In this document: positions 50,179-57,512 of the stretch, piece by piece
How the letters are laid out: each line of letters starts with the position of its first letter
Position numbering within the stretch: position 1 is the first letter of the stretch
The notes under the pieces: generated by a model
Database searches by the model: none
What the model was told of the DNA's origin: nothing
The model's input: the letters and a program-made list of their open reading frames with translations, nothing else
From: an uncultured Campylobacter sp.
GTDB taxonomy: Bacteria > Campylobacterota > Campylobacteria > Campylobacterales > Campylobacteraceae
Reading direction: 5' to 3'
DNA length: 64,000 nt
Assembly: GCF_905373215.1 (NCBI RefSeq)
Contig: NZ_CAJPRT010000008.1
Span: forward strand, 1-64,000
Position numbers and translations under genes: made by a program

Positions 50179-50184
50179 TATAAT
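50179..50184 (+). promoter_or_regulatory. Probable -10 box of lipoprotein gene
   Basis: TATAAT followed by GCCGCC lies 32 bases before the ATG at 50216; AAAGGAG is between them. Confidence 0.55.
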
Positions 50185-50215
50185 GCCGCCCGTAGCTCAT
50201 TACAAAGGAGAAAAC

Positions 50216-50713
50216 ATGAAGAATTTCACATTATGTTTGATTGCAGCGATCGCACTTTGTGGCTGCGCGACCCCGCAGGATCGATATGGTGGAGATGTTT
50301 ATGACGCGAGCGAGACGAACCGCATGAGGCAGAGCGATCGGATCGAGATCGTCGATGTCCTGCCCGCCAAAATCAACGTAGAGCGCTCCGAGGGCAATAC
50401 GGGTAAAATTTTAGGCGGCGTCGCAGGCGGAACTACGGGTGCGGTCATCGGGCATAAGCTCGGCAAACATAGCAGCGGCAGGCGCTTAGCTGAGACCGTG
50501 GGGCTCGTGGGCGGCGCGGTAGTGGGCGCGGTCGCCGGAGATGCGATCCAAAACTCCCAAAAGACGGTACAGGGCTCCAACATCATCTACAGGCTAAACG
50601 GCAAGGAGTACTCATCCGTCCAAGCCGATCCGCCGTGCAGATTTAAGCGCGGCAAAGCTCTGCTGATCCACACGGGCAGCGAAACGCGGGTGCAGCCAAA
50701 CTCGGGATGCTAA
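50216..50713 (+). CDS. Glycine-zipper outer-membrane lipoprotein (SlyB-like)
   Basis: The start at ATG 50216 follows AAAGGAG and gives a lipoprotein signal (LCLIAAIALCGC, with the acylated Cys at residue 17). The mature protein contains a glycine-zipper region with two GxxxG-rich stretches (GGVAGGTTGAVIGHKLG and GLVGGAVVGAVAGDA) that should insert in a membrane. A short soluble domain ends in two Cys. SlyB/Rickettsia 17-kDa type proteins are outer-membrane lipoproteins linked to envelope integrity. The 165 residues are typical. Confidence 0.85.
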   Translation: MKNFTLCLIAAIALCGCATPQDRYGGDVYDASETNRMRQSDRIEIVDVLPAKINVERSEGNTGKILGGVAGGTTGAVIGHKLGKHSSGRRLAETVGLVGGAVVGAVAGDAIQNSQKTVQGSNIIYRLNGKEYSSVQADPPCRFKRGKALLIHTGSETRVQPNSGC

Positions 50714-50899
50714 CAGAACTCGGTATGTTAAATTTAAAGCCGCCCAAAGCTTGTGGTGAAATTTTAAAATTTTATCCTCGTGCGCCGCAAATTTTACTCA
50801 GCCGCCAAGCGGCATTTAAAATTTTTAATCGCGGCACTTAAAATTTAAAGTGATGTTTATTTAAAAGCAGCGCGGCTTTTGAAAACGGTGCCGCTAAAA

Positions 50900-50951
50900 T
50901 TTAGCGGGCAATCGAAATTTTAACTCTACAAAATTTTAAGAGCCCGCTAAA
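50900..50951 (+). terminator. Inverted repeat followed by T-rich run
   Basis: TTTAGCGGGC (50900-50909) is exactly complementary to 50942-50951, with a 32-base loop. The second arm is followed by ATATTTTTTAAT. It may end the lipoprotein transcript or act as an operator, since it directly precedes the -10 box at 50963. Confidence 0.4.
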
Positions 50952-50962
50952 ATATTTTTTAA

Positions 50963-50968
50963 TATAAT
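50963..50968 (+). promoter_or_regulatory. Probable -10 box of the cysteine-rich protein pair
   Basis: TTTTTTAATATAAT is a near-ideal Campylobacter vegetative promoter (T-rich tract and TATAAT). It lies 25 bases before the ATG at 50994, with AGGGGGC as ribosome site. Confidence 0.6.
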
Positions 50969-50993
50969 CGCCGCTTAAAAACAGGGGGCTGCG

Positions 50994-51509
50994 ATGAAAA
51001 AATTCTATCTTAAAATTTGGCTACTTGCGCTTATAGTGGTATTTGCAGCGATCCCCGCTACGGCAAAAGTAAGCGTAGATCATTTAGAAACACAAGAGGA
51101 AAAAGACTTAGCGATTGCTTGCAATAACGGCGAGGGAAAATACAGCGCATGCACGAGGCTAGTCGAAATTTTATCTAAGAAGTGTGATAGCGGAGATTAT
51201 GAAAGCTGTGGGGTCGTCGGGATGATATTTACGGATTTGGGTCAATACGAATTTTCATCCGCTCCTTTGATTAAGGCATGTGAAGCAAATATCATGTCTT
51301 ACTGCTCCTATCTTGCCATTAGCGACATACTTTTTACGGGAAATCTTGAAAGAGCTGCTAAGGGTTTTGATAAAATTTGCAAACAGGGAATTTCAGAGGA
51401 CAAAAGGCTTGCTTGCAACATAAAGAAAGAGATTGAAGACTGCTCTAAAGATGCAAAGTGCGATCCGCTAATGAAAGCCAAAGAAATTACTAAAGGACTA
51501 CAACTATGA
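50994..51509 (+). CDS. Secreted cysteine-rich Sel1-like protein, copy 1
   Basis: The 171-residue product has a signal peptide (LLALIVVFAAIPATA) and a mature domain of helical repeat units in which pairs of Cys recur (KKCDSGDYESCGVVG and KACEANIMSYCSYLA). This pattern resembles the disulfide-stabilised Sel1-like proteins of Helicobacter (Hcp family). About nine Cys are present. It overlaps the next, paralogous gene by four bases (ATGA). It is probably periplasmic or secreted; function unknown. DNA is more AT-rich than neighbouring genes. Confidence 0.72.
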   Translation: MKKFYLKIWLLALIVVFAAIPATAKVSVDHLETQEEKDLAIACNNGEGKYSACTRLVEILSKKCDSGDYESCGVVGMIFTDLGQYEFSSAPLIKACEANIMSYCSYLAISDILFTGNLERAAKGFDKICKQGISEDKRLACNIKKEIEDCSKDAKCDPLMKAKEITKGLQL

Positions 51510-52012
51510 GAAAAATTTTATCATTAGCACTACTTTTATCTATGCCTTTGCTGGCAAAAAACGATATAGACATTGATATCTCTGCCGCAATAAACGATAC
51601 AAACTTAAAGAATTTGGCGAATAAATGCGATTGGAACAAAGGCGATTATGAAGCTTGCTCGATATTAAAAGATAATTTATCGGCAAAATGCGACGAAAAA
51701 AATTTTGAAAGCTGCGGTGCATTGGGAATTTTATTAATATATTTGCGCAGAGAAGAGGACGCAACAAAAGCGCTAAATAAAGCCTGCAACGCCGGATTAT
51801 TAAATTTTTGCCTAAACGCAGGAATGCACGATTTGTACTATACGGGCAATATAAAAAGAGCATTTGTAAATCTTAAAAAAGTATGCGATGCGGCAATAGA
51901 GCCTTCGAAGAAAAAATTGGCCTGCAAGATGAGCTATGGTTTGGAACCATGTTTAAATGACGATGAATGCAATCCGGTGAAAAAAGCTAAAGAAATTTCG
52001 GAACAATATTAA
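51506..52012 (+). CDS. Secreted cysteine-rich Sel1-like protein, copy 2
   Basis: The 168-residue protein is a paralogue of the preceding gene: same layout, with SAKCDEKNFESCGALG, NKACNAGLLNFCLNAG, YYTGNIKRA and C-terminal DDECNPVKKAKEIS matching copy 1 (KCDPLMKAKEIT). It has a signal peptide (KILSLALLLSMPLLA). The ATGA overlap with copy 1 makes co-translation likely. Cysteine spacing fits paired disulfides in short helical repeats. Function unknown. Confidence 0.72.
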   Translation: MRKILSLALLLSMPLLAKNDIDIDISAAINDTNLKNLANKCDWNKGDYEACSILKDNLSAKCDEKNFESCGALGILLIYLRREEDATKALNKACNAGLLNFCLNAGMHDLYYTGNIKRAFVNLKKVCDAAIEPSKKKLACKMSYGLEPCLNDDECNPVKKAKEISEQY

Positions 52013-52224
52013 TTCAATGGGGTAGAAGAATGGCAATAATTTATAAAGTTTGAAAAGATAAAAGGTCGCGGCGGGCAATTTGAATTAATACAACCCATCA
52101 AAAAATAATGTAAGCAGTTGGCTATATAATTTTGAAATTCTAATCCAGAAACTTTATATCTTACCTATAAAAATTTTTAAATTTTACTTTTGCAATTTTT
52201 TAATCATAAATTTATTCGAGCCTT

Positions 52225-52779
52225 TTAAATTTCCTCTAAAACCTCTCTCGCGTATTTTATCCCCAAATCATACGCCTTTTCATTTAGCGCACGGGTTTTT
52301 TCAGGCACAGAGCGGAGCATTTGCTCTTTTACGAGCCCTGCGTCCATACAGCGGCTAAGCTCTACTGCGATCGCTAGAGCCACGACACTTTGAGTGATGA
52401 CATTTCCGACTTCGTATTTTGCGATGGTGATGATTGGAATTTCATAAATTTTAAAGTTCATCCTATCCTCATCGCTCGGTGCTACTAAATTCGGCTCGAT
52501 TACGATCACGCCGTCTTTTTTCACGCCATTTTTGAAAGCATCGTAGCTACTCTGCGCCGTTGCGAGCATGAAATCGATCTCGCCCTCGCTCGCGTAAGGA
52601 TATAGAATTTCTTCATCACTTAAGATAATATCCACTTTCGTAGGTCCGCCACGTACCTGAGAGGTATACGTAGATGCCTTGATTCCATAGCCGCCGTGCG
52701 CGATCTTTGCCGCAGCTAGAATTTCACCCGCTAAGATCACGCCTTGACCGCCCACCCCCACAAATCTTAATTGATTCAT
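52225..52779 (-). CDS. oorC: 2-oxoglutarate:acceptor oxidoreductase gamma subunit
   Basis: The 184-residue subunit has the typical start NQLRFVGVGGQGVILAGEIL and STYTSQVRGGPTKVDIILSD of the gamma domain of 2-oxoacid oxidoreductases. It starts in an ATGA overlap with oorB and ends the oorDABC operon. The complex converts 2-oxoglutarate to succinyl-CoA in the cytoplasm, with flavodoxin or ferredoxin as acceptor. Confidence 0.95.
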   Translation of the reverse strand: MNQLRFVGVGGQGVILAGEILAAAKIAHGGYGIKASTYTSQVRGGPTKVDIILSDEEILYPYASEGEIDFMLATAQSSYDAFKNGVKKDGVIVIEPNLVAPSDEDRMNFKIYEIPIITIAKYEVGNVITQSVVALAIAVELSRCMDAGLVKEQMLRSVPEKTRALNEKAYDLGIKYAREVLEEI

Positions 52780-53621
52780 CTTAGTCCTTCAAAATTTATC
52801 GCTTCGCCGCTTTGCGCCGCGTCTATTACCTTTTGATACGCTTTTGTGTATTCGGTGCGCTCATTATCTTCGTGCAAAACTCCAAGCGGAAATAGCCCCG
52901 CTCGCTCATCCTCGCTAAGAGCGTCAAATTTTGCTTTAGAAATCGTGCGCGAATCAAGCCACTTTAGCATTTGCACCGCCTCGCTCATTTTATTTTTACG
53001 ACCCAAATTTACGTGGCAGTTACTAAAAATATCAAAAAAACTATAACCCTCGTGCTCAAAGCCCTTAGCCAAAAGTCGCTCGATTTTTTCGGGATTTGTC
53101 ACACTCTCGCGTCCGACAAAAGTTGCTCCAGCGGCAATCGCAAGTTTCGCCGCATCAAAGCTGGGATCGACATTGCCGTATTGCGCCGTAACCGTCCAAA
53201 ATCCGCGCGGCGTCGTAGGGCTCGTCTGCGAGTTCGTAAGCCCGTAGATGAAATTGTTTACTAAAATATGATTTAGATCGATATTGCGGCGGCATCCATG
53301 GATCGTGTGATTGCCCCCTATCGCAAGCCCGTCGCCATCGCCAGTAACTACGATTACGTGTTTGCCTGGATTTGCGAGCTTGATACCCGTAGCATAAGCT
53401 ATCGCACGCCCGTGCGTCGTATGGACGGTATTGCAGTCTATGTAACTAGACATCCTACCGCTACAGCCGATACCGCTTACCACGCACACATCATCCATGC
53501 TCCAGCCTACGCGGTCAATTGCGCGGATGATCGCTTTTAAGATCACTCCGTCGCCGCAGCCCCAGCACCAAAGCGTAGGCATCTTGTCCGTTCTTAGATA
53601 TTTATCGTAATCAAACGCCAT
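52776..53621 (-). CDS. oorB: 2-oxoglutarate:acceptor oxidoreductase beta subunit (TPP-binding)
   Basis: The 281-residue subunit binds thiamine diphosphate. LWCWGCGDGVILKA and VVSGIGCSGRMSSYI are the N-terminal motifs, and GDGDGLAIGGNHTIHGCRRN holds the magnesium-TPP site. TSPTTPRGFWTVTAQYGN is also conserved. It starts directly after oorA and overlaps oorC by four bases. Confidence 0.95.
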   Translation of the reverse strand: MAFDYDKYLRTDKMPTLWCWGCGDGVILKAIIRAIDRVGWSMDDVCVVSGIGCSGRMSSYIDCNTVHTTHGRAIAYATGIKLANPGKHVIVVTGDGDGLAIGGNHTIHGCRRNIDLNHILVNNFIYGLTNSQTSPTTPRGFWTVTAQYGNVDPSFDAAKLAIAAGATFVGRESVTNPEKIERLLAKGFEHEGYSFFDIFSNCHVNLGRKNKMSEAVQMLKWLDSRTISKAKFDALSEDERAGLFPLGVLHEDNERTEYTKAYQKVIDAAQSGEAINFEGLR

Positions 53622-54743
53622 TTAAAGCTCCTTTACTTTCTCGATAATCTCGCTAGGGCTGATCGGCCTGCCGTTTGCCTTAATAAGCGTCTTAAAATCA
53701 TCTCTCAAGCAAGCGCGCTGCACCTCTAGCAGATACTGCCCTAAATTTAGCTCGGCGATCAAAATTTTATTAAATCTCTCCCCTAGCTCTCTTAGCTTGC
53801 GCACAGGGCTTGGCCACAGCGTGATCGGGCGAAAAAGTCCCACACGCACGCCTTGTCCTCGTAGCTTTAAAATCGCGTCTTTTGCTGCCAGGCTAACGCT
53901 GCCGTAGGCGATGATGCAAGCATCAGCGTCATCTAGCATAAATTCCTCGTATTGCAAGATCTCATCTTCATGCGCCGAAATTTTATTAAAAAGCCTTTTT
54001 ATAGAGCGATCCACGATCTGCTCGTTTTCGGTCGGAAAGCCCTTTACGCCGTGATGCAGCCCCGTTATGTGATAGTGGTATCCCCTAAAAAAGGGATTTA
54101 GCACCGCAGGCTTATCGGGCGCAGCATCGTAGGGCTCATAATCTTTCGGACTACCTTTAAATTCCGCCCTACGCTCGATTTTTAGATCCGAAATTTCAGG
54201 CAGCATCGCCTTAGCCTGCATATGCCCAAGCGTCTCATCAAGTAGCAAAAATACTGGCGTCATAAACCGCTCGGCTAAATTGAAGGCGCGCACGGTCTGC
54301 GTATAAGCCTCCTTTAGTGAGCCCGGGCACAGCGCGATGCTTTGAAAATCACCGTGAGTGGGATTGCGAGCTTGCAAAATATCGCCCTGCGCCACTCGCG
54401 TAGGAAGCCCGGTGCTAGGACCTCCGCGCATAACATTTACGATTAAAAGCGGAATTTCAGCGATAAAGCCAAGTCCAATCTGCTCTGATTTTAGCGAAAT
54501 TCCAGGACCGGAGCTTGCCGTCATCGCCTTCGCACCGCTCATAGACGCGCCCAAAGCTACAGAAATGCCCGAAATTTCATCTTCCATCTGGATAAATTTG
54601 CCTCCGACCTTAGGTAGCAAGCGGCTCATCTCGTGCGCGATCTCGCTGCTCGGCGTGATCGGGTAGCCGCCGAAAAAATTACAGCCGCAATCAATCGCCG
54701 CACGCGCAATTAAGGCGTTGCCTGTGGAAATTACCTCTCTCAT
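53622..54743 (-). CDS. oorA: 2-oxoglutarate:acceptor oxidoreductase alpha subunit
   Basis: The 373-residue alpha subunit begins MREVISTGNALIARAAIDCGCNFFGGYPITPSSEI; GYPITPSSE is diagnostic. EDEISGISVALGASMSGAKAMTASSGPG and PSTGLPTRVAQGD follow as in the family. It overlaps the oorD stop by one base. The order DABC on the minus strand is the standard Campylobacter order. The enzyme is oxygen-sensitive and essential in C. jejuni, where it replaces 2-oxoglutarate dehydrogenase. Confidence 0.95.
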   Translation of the reverse strand: MREVISTGNALIARAAIDCGCNFFGGYPITPSSEIAHEMSRLLPKVGGKFIQMEDEISGISVALGASMSGAKAMTASSGPGISLKSEQIGLGFIAEIPLLIVNVMRGGPSTGLPTRVAQGDILQARNPTHGDFQSIALCPGSLKEAYTQTVRAFNLAERFMTPVFLLLDETLGHMQAKAMLPEISDLKIERRAEFKGSPKDYEPYDAAPDKPAVLNPFFRGYHYHITGLHHGVKGFPTENEQIVDRSIKRLFNKISAHEDEILQYEEFMLDDADACIIAYGSVSLAAKDAILKLRGQGVRVGLFRPITLWPSPVRKLRELGERFNKILIAELNLGQYLLEVQRACLRDDFKTLIKANGRPISPSEIIEKVKEL

Positions 54744-55054
54744 TATGCGTCCTTGGGTTTCATAAAATTATTGTTTTTGATTTTTTCAGCCATCTCTCTA
54801 GCCTGCGAGCTTAGACGAGCGAATTTAAAGCCTTTGGGTGCAACGAAAATCGCAAAATCCGGGCAGTGCAACTCGCACTCCCTACAGCCGATACAGGCGC
54901 CCTTATCCACCACGTCGATCATCATGCCCTGCACGGCGCCCTCGTCCTGTCTCATCGCGATCGCGCCGCTAGGACAGACGCTTACGCAGATGTTGCACGC
55001 CTTACAGCGGCTTTCATCCGTCCATACGGCGCGCTGGCTCTCATTTTCGCTCAT
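54743..55054 (-). CDS. oorD: 2-oxoglutarate:acceptor oxidoreductase ferredoxin subunit
   Basis: The 103-residue subunit carries two 4Fe-4S motifs, CKACNICVSVCP and CIGCRECELHCP, that pass electrons from the TPP centre to the external carrier. AAGGAG precedes the ATG. It is the first gene of oorDABC. Confidence 0.94.
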   Translation of the reverse strand: MSENESQRAVWTDESRCKACNICVSVCPSGAIAMRQDEGAVQGMMIDVVDKGACIGCRECELHCPDFAIFVAPKGFKFARLSSQAREMAEKIKNNNFMKPKDA

Positions 55055-55443
55055 ATTTTCTCCTTAATTTATCAAAATCCGCACTAAATCCCGCTTTGCG
55101 ATTTAAAATTTGAAATTTTACGGCGCAAGCCTGCTTTGATCGCATTAAATTCCTTTCGTTTTTAAATTTTGCGGAGTTTAAATTTTAAAATTTTGTGGCG
55201 TTTAAAAATTTTACGTCGCGCGGAATTCTGCGCCAAAGTAAAATTTTAATCTACGAAATTTCACAGCGGGCAAAATTGCGCAAATTTTAAAATTTCGCAG
55301 CGAATGAAATTTTACGCTGCAAAATAAATTTCTTGCCGAAGTGAAATTTAATGCCAGAAAATCCTATCGCAAGAATCCTGCGCTTTGAAATTTTAAATCT
55401 ACGAATCCCGCTTCCGCGTCGCGCCGAATTCGCTCTATATCCG
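55055..55443. repeat. Intergenic AAATTTT-word cluster between oorD and mdh
   Basis: The gap consists largely of variants of AAATTTTAAAATTT and GCGAAATTT at 15-30 base intervals. No gene is supported, although short frames read through the words. Any oor promoter would lie at its left end, but no clear TATAAT was seen. Confidence 0.55.
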
Positions 55444-56325
55444 CTAAAACTTCAGCCCCGCTACGCTTGCTCGCATCCGTTCGAGCTGCTCGTAAAACTC
55501 GCCAGAGTAGGCGAAATTTCTCTCTATCGCGCCCATTTTGCCGACGCTTACGAAGCGCCCCAAGGGCACTCCCGATCTATCCGCGACGCAGCAGGCGAGC
55601 GTGCCGCAGGTATCAAAAAGGATGTATTTTATGATCTTTACGATGCCCGCAGCGGGCGCCAAATACGCCGACGTACCCAGTAGCTCACCGATCTGCGCGC
55701 CGGCGCGTTTGGTATTTTGCACCGCGCGCTCGAAAATTTCATCCGAAATTTCAAACCCTAACTCGTTTTTAAGCGCGATCATCTCTTCGCTATGCGGACC
55801 CACGATCGCGCTTCTCATTGATGAAATTTCCTTGCCGCTTGCGCGCGCGAGTTCAAATTTAAGCCGCGCGCCGTCTAACTCGCCCGCCATGCCGATGACG
55901 CGCTCTTTTGCAAACCCGCTAGCTTGCAGCGCCGCATAGACCATCATATCAAGCGGATTGGTTACGACAACGATGATGGAGCTAGGCGCATATTTTGCGG
56001 CATCTCGCGCACATTGTGCGACGATGGCAGCGTTGCTGCCAAACAGCTCCTCCCTGCTCTGTCCCGCCTTTCTTGCGCGCCCTGCGGTGATCACGACGAT
56101 GCCTGCGTCCGCTATGTCGCTAGACTCCGTGCTACCGCTTATGCGCAGGTCGCGCTCGTAAACAGCCGCCGTATGGGCAAGATCGAGTGCCTTGCCGCGC
56201 GCAATCTGCTCTACCGCATCCACAAGCGCGATGCTATCTATCTTTTGGCTCAAAGAATCGCTTACGATAAGATCGTTTGCTACCGCCGCACCGATGTTTC
56301 CCGCTCCGAATATCGCTATTTTCAT
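55444..56325 (-). CDS. mdh: Malate dehydrogenase (lactate/malate dehydrogenase family)
   Basis: The enzyme interconverts malate and oxaloacetate with NAD. The Rossmann loop GAGNIGAAVA is at residues 7-16, with an acidic residue at the end of the second strand (ALVDA). The substrate Arg region GRARKAGQSREEL, VVTNPLDMM, and the catalytic His in VGPHSEEM are present. Length 293 is a little short but normal for Campylobacterota Mdh. In this organism it likely runs toward malate and fumarate for anaerobic respiration. Confidence 0.87.
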   Translation of the reverse strand: MKIAIFGAGNIGAAVANDLIVSDSLSQKIDSIALVDAVEQIARGKALDLAHTAAVYERDLRISGSTESSDIADAGIVVITAGRARKAGQSREELFGSNAAIVAQCARDAAKYAPSSIIVVVTNPLDMMVYAALQASGFAKERVIGMAGELDGARLKFELARASGKEISSMRSAIVGPHSEEMIALKNELGFEISDEIFERAVQNTKRAGAQIGELLGTSAYLAPAAGIVKIIKYILFDTCGTLACCVADRSGVPLGRFVSVGKMGAIERNFAYSGEFYEQLERMRASVAGLKF

Positions 56326-56433
56326 TGTTATCTCCCAAATATCGGCCCGCGTTTTTATAACTGCGGGGGTTAAATTTTAAAATTTAAAGACGAAATTTCG
56401 TTTTAAAATTTAATGCCGAAGCGACCTTAAATT

Positions 56434-57384
56434 TTACCTCTGCGCCTTTACGTTGCGCTCGTGCTCGGCTTGCGTGCGCGCAAAATCGTGAAGCCCCGTC
56501 TTTTTATTTCGCATAAAATACAGATACTCGCTCTTTGCAGGCGCGAAAACGGCGCGTATCGCATCGCGAGAGACCACGCACACGGGCTCTTTGGGAAGTC
56601 CGTCGTTGAGGTAGGTGTTGTAGTGGCTGGTATCGGTGCGGATGCGCTGCGGAGTGATCTTGACGTGCGAAAACTCGCCGTAATTTAGCGTACCGTCCAT
56701 CTGAAGGCGCATATTTTTGGCCAAGCGGTTGTCTATGACGGAGGCTACGAGGGGCATTTCATCTGCGTTTGCGGCCTCTTTTTGAATGACCGAGGCCTTG
56801 ATCAGCACCTGCTTCCACGCCGTGGCGTTATAGTCGCCGCTAAGCTCGCGCGACAATCCTTCGTGGAATTTTTGCGCGCTTGAGATGAGGTGGTCGATGA
56901 TATTTTTTTCGCTTTCGTTTTTGCTAATTTTGTAGGTTTCAGGCACCAAAAAGCCCTCGTAAAACGGCGCCGTGGCGTTGTATTCGCGCTCAAGCTCGCT
57001 AAAGCTTAGCCCGCGATCTTTTGCAAGCTGTTTTAAAAACACGATCGTAGTCTCGCCCGGGATCAGCTTGATCTCGTTCATCACGGGCTTTGCGACGCTT
57101 AGCTCATATAAAAACTGATATTTGGGCAAATTTTCACCGCTAAGCTCCAGCTCGCCGGTTTTTGCGCCGCCGTAAAAAGAAAGCAGCCTCGCGTCAAATT
57201 TCGTAAATTTTGGATAGCTCTTTGAGAGTTGCGATAAAATTTTCGTGGAGCTGCCTTGTCCTATCTGCACGGTTGCCGCGTTGCCGACGCGCTCGTGCAG
57301 ATCAAAGCCCACGGCCAAAAGGACGATAGCCGCAAGCTCGATACAAATGCACGCCGCTTTGATGAGCTTTATAAAGAATTTCAT
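56434..57384 (-). CDS. mltG: Endolytic murein transglycosylase MltG
   Basis: The 316-residue protein has an N-terminal membrane anchor (ICIELAAIVLLAVGF) and a YceG domain. LIPGETTIVFLKQL, EGFLVPETYKI and the catalytic Glu in ASVIQKEAAN are visible. LQMDGTLNYG, SHYNTYLNDGLPKEP and the end with LYFMRNKKTGLHDFARTQAEH are diagnostic. It cleaves nascent glycan strands at the periplasmic face of the membrane. It diverges from the AsmA-like gene with 128 bases between starts. Confidence 0.94.
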   Translation of the reverse strand: MKFFIKLIKAACICIELAAIVLLAVGFDLHERVGNAATVQIGQGSSTKILSQLSKSYPKFTKFDARLLSFYGGAKTGELELSGENLPKYQFLYELSVAKPVMNEIKLIPGETTIVFLKQLAKDRGLSFSELEREYNATAPFYEGFLVPETYKISKNESEKNIIDHLISSAQKFHEGLSRELSGDYNATAWKQVLIKASVIQKEAANADEMPLVASVIDNRLAKNMRLQMDGTLNYGEFSHVKITPQRIRTDTSHYNTYLNDGLPKEPVCVVSRDAIRAVFAPAKSEYLYFMRNKKTGLHDFARTQAEHERNVKAQR

Positions 57385-57512
57385 ACGTTCCTTTCAAAAT
57401 TTAGCTGAAATTATAGGCAAATAAGCCAAAATTTTGAATAAATTTCATATTATAAGCGCAGTTTTTCGGCACGCCCGCTTTAAATTTTGGGGCGGAGTTT
57501 TTTAATGAGGCG

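Noticed and set aside
55924..56373. 149-codon plus-strand ORF
   Set aside because: It is antisense to mdh, whose conserved motifs fix the coding strand.
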